DNA of 9,839 bases, from the NCBI GenBank assembly GCA_937876395.1, contig CALEIM010000102.1:1-9839 (forward strand), read 5' to 3'. Shown here one piece after another: positions 7,117 to 9,839 of this stretch (its first letter is position 1; each line of letters begins with the position of its first letter). A model generated the notes under the pieces. The model worked only from the letters and a program-made list of their open reading frames with translations, searched no databases and was not told the origin of the DNA. The translations under genes were made by a program, and so were the position numbers. The DNA is from an uncultured Wenzhouxiangella sp. GTDB lineage: Bacteria > Pseudomonadota > Gammaproteobacteria > Xanthomonadales > Wenzhouxiangellaceae.

Positions 7117-7902
7117 GTGCTTTTCTCCGCTTTATTGCTGTTGATCATTGGCCTGGCCGCCGGACTGCTGGCCGGACTGCTCGGTATCGGCGGTGGACTG
7201 GTAATTGTGCCGGCCCTGACCGTGATGCTGGGCGTGGCCGGCGTGCCGGCCGACTCGGCCGTGGCCATCGCCGTGGCCACTTCACTGGCTACCATGTTGC
7301 TGACTTCGGCAAGCTCGGTCTGGTTCCATTTCCAGCGCGGGGCGGTTGACTGGCCGACCGTCGCCCGCCTCGGCGCTGGCGTGGCCTGCGGCGCGGTGGC
7401 GGGTGCGCTGTTGGCCACGGTCATCCCGGGCCTGCACCTGGCTCGGCTGTTCGCTCTGATCGCTGCGGTGATTGGCCTGCGCATGCTGCTCGTCCGCCGG
7501 ACCGCGCCGGCCAGCCGCCGACCTCGGCCGCGCTTTTGGTGGATGCTCGGCCCTTTGATTGGCGCCGCGTCCGCCCTGGCCGGCATTGGCGGCGGCTCGT
7601 TCAACGTGCCCTACCTGGTGCGCAACGGCTATCCGATGGTCCGGGCGGTGGCCACGGCAGCGGCCTGCGGCTGGCCGATTGCGGCTGCCGGAACGCTGAC
7701 GTTTGCTCTGATTGAACCGATCACGGCCCCGGCCGGCGGCAGCCTCGGCTACGTCTGGCTGCCCGGCATGCTGCTGATCGGATTTGGCGGTGTACTGGCG
7801 GCTCCCGCCGGCGTGGCCCTGGCCCATCGCCTGCCGGCCGACCGTTTAGGACGCCTGTTCGGTGTTGTGCTGCTGCTGGTCGCCGTTCGCATGGCCTGGT
7901 AG
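7117..7902 (+). CDS. TauE/SafE-family membrane transporter (sulfite/sulfonate exporter-like)
   Basis: 261 residues, the usual length for the family, starting at GTG 7117 with only a weak GGA about 6 nt upstream. The protein is almost wholly hydrophobic, with roughly eight predicted membrane segments. It shows the internal duplication of the family: GIGGGLVIVPAL near residues 23-34 and again GIGGGSFNVPYLV in the second half. Members are thought to move sulfite, sulfonates or other small organic anions across the inner membrane. No sulfur-metabolism gene is adjacent, so the substrate is unknown. It is divergent from slt, with a long inverted repeat between. Its 3' end overlaps the convergent phosphatase-family gene by 57 bases. 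Confidence 0.9.
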   Translation: MLFSALLLLIIGLAAGLLAGLLGIGGGLVIVPALTVMLGVAGVPADSAVAIAVATSLATMLLTSASSVWFHFQRGAVDWPTVARLGAGVACGAVAGALLATVIPGLHLARLFALIAAVIGLRMLLVRRTAPASRRPRPRFWWMLGPLIGAASALAGIGGGSFNVPYLVRNGYPMVRAVATAAACGWPIAAAGTLTFALIEPITAPAGGSLGYVWLPGMLLIGFGGVLAAPAGVALAHRLPADRLGRLFGVVLLLVAVRMAW

Positions 7903-8661
7903 GACGACTTTACCGTTGAGTTCCACCACCATGGACAGGGGCTGGTGATCAGAAAATGTCACCGGCAGGGCCTTCAGTTCGCTGACGCGCATGGTCGGCG
8001 AGACCAGAATATGGTCGATGGCGCGCTGCGGCTGCCAGGACGGAAACGTAACGATGGGCTCTTCAGGCTGGACCAGGCCGGCCTGCGCGCAGAAACTGCG
8101 CACCTCACGCGAACCCGGGCCGGAATTGAAATCCCCCATCACGACGACGTGCTCATGGCGGCTCACCAGCGCACCGATGTATTCGAGCTGCTGGCGGCGC
8201 GCGCGACGCCCGAGTGCCAGGTGCAGAATGACCAGCCACAGGGCCTGTTCACCCTCGCCGAAGCGGACCATCATCGCGCCGCGACCCGGAATGGCTCCGG
8301 GCAGGCGGTGTTCAATGATTTCGCTGGGTTCCACCCGGCTGAGCATGCCGTTGCCGGCGTGGGCAACGATACCGACCTTGCGATTGCCCTGATGGCTCCA
8401 CCACGGAAACCGGGCGTGCGTGGCCAGGTACTTGGCCTGGTTCAGAAAGCCCGAACGCAGGCTGCCGCAGTCAACTTCCTGGAGAGCGACGATGTCGTAG
8501 TCGCTCACCAGTTCGGCGATGGCGTCCAGGTTGGCGATCCGCTGGTTATTGGGCAGGATCTGGCGCCAGCTTCGGGTCAGATATTCACTGTAGCGTCCGG
8601 TCGATGTTCCGGCCTGAATGTTGTAGCTCAGCAGCTTGAGCTGCTGGCGCACCGCAGTCAC
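7846..8661 (-). CDS. Endonuclease/exonuclease/phosphatase (EEP) family metal-dependent hydrolase
   Basis: 271 residues from GTG 8661, which lies 5 nt after the dsbA stop; an alternative GTG at 8652 would lose three residues. No strong ribosome binding site is seen, so coupling to dsbA translation is likely. The EEP fold motifs appear in order: LLSYNIQAGT (10-19), ALQEVD with metal-binding Glu62, a mid-domain HLALG (His147), MGDFNS (Asp177, Asn179), AIDHILVS (Asp216-His217) and FSDHQPL (Asp238, catalytic-type His239). This is a complete active-site set for a Mg-dependent phosphodiesterase or phosphatase. No signal peptide is seen. A hypothetical EEP gene next to dsbA and cytochrome c4 is what I recall from pseudomonads. 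Substrate (DNA, lipid or phosphate ester) unknown. Its C-terminal tail, past the conserved core, is encoded opposite the transporter gene. Confidence 0.9.
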   Translation of the reverse strand: MTAVRQQLKLLSYNIQAGTSTGRYSEYLTRSWRQILPNNQRIANLDAIAELVSDYDIVALQEVDCGSLRSGFLNQAKYLATHARFPWWSHQGNRKVGIVAHAGNGMLSRVEPSEIIEHRLPGAIPGRGAMMVRFGEGEQALWLVILHLALGRRARRQQLEYIGALVSRHEHVVVMGDFNSGPGSREVRSFCAQAGLVQPEEPIVTFPSWQPQRAIDHILVSPTMRVSELKALPVTFSDHQPLSMVVELNGKVVLPGHANGDQQQHNTEQAS

Positions 8662-8666
8662 CGGGC

Positions 8667-9377
8667 TCAGCTGTCAGCTTCGGCCTGCTCGGCGCTGGCG
8701 TCAACTTCCGTTTCACTCACATCCGCCGCCGGCGCGACGGCGTCAGCATCCAGGCCAAGAGCCTCGGCCTCGCGTTCGACCAGGTAGCTGACCGCGGCAA
8801 GCATGTCGTCATAGCTGTTGAAGGCGTTCGGGCTGACCCGCCACTTGCCCTGGACGATGACCGATGGTGTGCCACGAATCCCGAATGAGCGCACATCGTT
8901 GCGATTCTGGCGCATGCGCGCATCGACCGCGAAGGAGTTGGAGGTATTGACGAAGGTCTCGGCCTCCACGCCAAACTGGGTGTACAGCTCGGCGATGTCC
9001 TCGAAACTGCGGAACTGGCGCCGCTCGTCGTGCAGAGCGCGGAACATCGCCTCGTGCGAGGGCTCGGCAATGCCCATGACCTCGGCCGTGTAAAAAGCGC
9101 GGGCGAACAGCTCCCAGCCAGGCTGCAGGGCGATCGGCATGTGGCTCACCTCGACATAGTCGGGCAGATTTTCCTGCCAGCTATCCATGTACGGCATAAA
9201 GCGCCGGCAGGCAGGACAGGGATAGGCGAAGCCGTCGATCACCTCGATGCGGTCATCGGGTGTCGCCGCCGGGGTGCCGATGGCCTGATAGTGGTGTCCT
9301 TCCTGCCAGTTCTGGGCCTGCAGGGAAGCGCTGGCCAACAGGGCGGCCACAGCCAGAAATTTGACGAGATTGCGCAT
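8667..9377 (-). CDS. dsbA: Thiol:disulfide interchange protein DsbA, CPAC active site
   Basis: Periplasmic oxidase that introduces disulfides into secreted proteins, normally re-oxidised by DsbB. With ATG 9377 the protein has 236 residues; an earlier in-frame TTG at 9389 is rejected because GGAG (9384-9387) sits 6 nt before 9377. A signal peptide ends near residue 21 (SLQA/QN). The thioredoxin-fold active site is FAYPCPACRRF, Cys54 and Cys57. The dipeptide between the cysteines is Pro-Ala, not the usual Pro-His. The cis-proline loop is GIRGTPSV with Pro171. The last 29 or so residues are an acidic, alanine-rich tail not needed for the fold. It is followed 5 nt later by the EEP gene. Upstream lie cytochrome c4 remnants, the neighbour found in pseudomonads. 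Confidence 0.95.
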   Translation of the reverse strand: MRNLVKFLAVAALLASASLQAQNWQEGHHYQAIGTPAATPDDRIEVIDGFAYPCPACRRFMPYMDSWQENLPDYVEVSHMPIALQPGWELFARAFYTAEVMGIAEPSHEAMFRALHDERRQFRSFEDIAELYTQFGVEAETFVNTSNSFAVDARMRQNRNDVRSFGIRGTPSVIVQGKWRVSPNAFNSYDDMLAAVSYLVEREAEALGLDADAVAPAADVSETEVDASAEQAEADS

Positions 9378-9383
9378 TGCTCT

Positions 9384-9387
9384 CTCC
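9384..9387 (-). promoter_or_regulatory. Ribosome binding site of dsbA
   Basis: GGAG on the minus strand, within GGAGAG, 6 nt before ATG 9377. It fixes this start over the TTG at 9389, which overlaps the site. Confidence 0.65.
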
Positions 9388-9405
9388 AACGATTATCTTT
9401 AATGG

Positions 9406-9449
9406 TTGAGCCAGTCAGACCGACCCCGACTGGCAGAGTTCCGGCTCAA
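9406..9449. repeat. Two overlapping inverted repeats in the cytochrome c4-dsbA gap
   Basis: Stem one: GCCAGTC (9410-9416) with GACTGGC (9428-9434), 11-nt loop. Stem two: TTGAGCC (9406-9412) with GGCTCAA (9443-9449). They share bases 9410-9412, so the full stems are mutually exclusive, an arrangement like an attenuator. No T-run follows on the minus strand, so it is not a clear terminator. It could be a transcript processing or switching structure ahead of dsbA, or chance. Confidence 0.45.
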
Positions 9450-9493
9450 GCTGAACGCTCACTGTACTGCGATGCCTGGGCCGGCGCACGGAC

Positions 9494-9839
9494 TCAACGC
9501 TGCCGGTGGAGTCCTTCGATATAGGAGCTGACCGCCTCGATTTCCTCGTCGCTGAGCGATTGGGATACGGCCACCATGATATTGCTGTAAGCATCGTCTT
9601 CGCCGTTGTTGATGCCGTTGCGATAGTCGCGCAGACGCTTGGCGGTGTAATCGGCGTGCTGGCCGGACAGGCGCGGGAAATGCGCGCCCGGGATGCCGGC
9701 GCCGGCCTCGGAGCCGGCGAATAACCAGTTCTTCTTGCCCAGGCATATGGGCCTGACGGCGCGTTCGGCGGCATTGTTGTCGATGGCGACGCGGCCATCG
9801 TCGAGGAATAGGCTGAACGCGTGCCAGCGGCCCAGGGCG
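9494..9839 (-). pseudogene. In-frame join of IS66 transposase C-terminal region and cytochrome c4 second domain
   Basis: The frame enters from the right edge and stops at 9494-9496, giving 114 residues with no start in the window. The first part reads FLDDGRVAIDNNAAERAVRP, then LGKKNWLFAGSEAG, matching the IS66 transposase C-terminal block; Glu in NNAAER is the last member of its DDE triad. Directly after comes GIPGAHFPRLSGQHADYTAK, then LRDYRNG, an IMVAVS segment with a candidate axial Met, and LSDEEIEAVSSYIEGL. These match the second domain of dihaem cytochrome c4 just after its CXXCH. The haem-binding CXXCH is missing from this frame, so no functional cytochrome domain is encoded as shown. 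Cytochrome c4 upstream of dsbA is the expected neighbour, so that half looks native. The transposase half is either an insertion plus deletion or a misjoin. Confidence 0.75.
9701..9839 (-). mobile_element. IS66-family transposase fragment (3' part, continues beyond window)
   Basis: About 46 codons of an IS66 TnpC-type transposase, including the IDNNAAERAVRP motif and the LGKKNWLFAGS block. The normal C-terminal remainder after FAGSxxG (an alpha-helical domain ending in a PW-type terminus in relatives) is replaced by cytochrome sequence. No IS66 terminal repeat is visible between the fragment and the cytochrome. Confidence 0.7.

Noticed and set aside
7115..7117. ATG at 7115 as transporter start
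   Set aside because: It is out of frame and meets a stop within about ten codons; GTG 7117 gives the full family protein.
1..9839. tRNA, rRNA, CRISPR array, toxin-antitoxin or phage genes
   Set aside because: None could be recognised by eye on either strand; structural RNA search was not possible here.

Overview
The window reads as chromosomal backbone of a high-GC, Gram-negative bacterium, most likely a gammaproteobacterium. Evidence: GC-rich coding with GGC, CGC and CTG favoured; an RND pump, Slt70 and DsbA, all envelope or periplasmic; a class II CCA-adding enzyme with an HD domain; and a dsbA / endonuclease-phosphatase neighbourhood next to cytochrome c4 remains, as in pseudomonads and relatives. 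This lineage call is inference from recalled families.

Layout, left to right. Bases 1-301 (minus): start of a polyprenol/dolichol-kinase or CTP-transferase-like membrane protein, cut by the window edge. Bases 298-2649 (minus): an uninterrupted 783-codon frame joining the first half of an RND efflux pump to the C-terminal half of an SLT lytic transglycosylase. Then a minus-strand run: slt (5060-7000), an atypical SDR/NDUFA9-like protein (4027-4983), cca (2787-4040) and the RND part. A long imperfect inverted repeat (7022-7083) separates slt from the divergent TauE/SafE-type transporter (7117-7902, plus). That gene converges on and overlaps an endonuclease/exonuclease/phosphatase-family gene (7846-8661, minus), which follows dsbA (8667-9377, minus). 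At the right edge (9494-9839, minus) a frame reads from the C-terminal part of an IS66 transposase directly into the second domain of cytochrome c4.

Working together: slt and dsbA act in the periplasm on cell-wall turnover and disulfide formation; cca is tRNA housekeeping; no single pathway unites the window. No phage, CRISPR or defence system is seen.

The outstanding feature is the pair of in-frame chimeric joins, one near each end. The left join (about 995-1035) coincides with a change in codon choice (GGG/CGG/GAG-rich on the transglycosylase side) and its transglycosylase looks like those of another phylum. The right join (about 9695-9712) lies in a GCCGGC-rich stretch. Either the contig is chimeric at both ends, or real recombination made two fusion genes. 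The left fusion, if real, would put a lytic transglycosylase domain on the periplasmic side of the seventh RND membrane helix, a workable topology.
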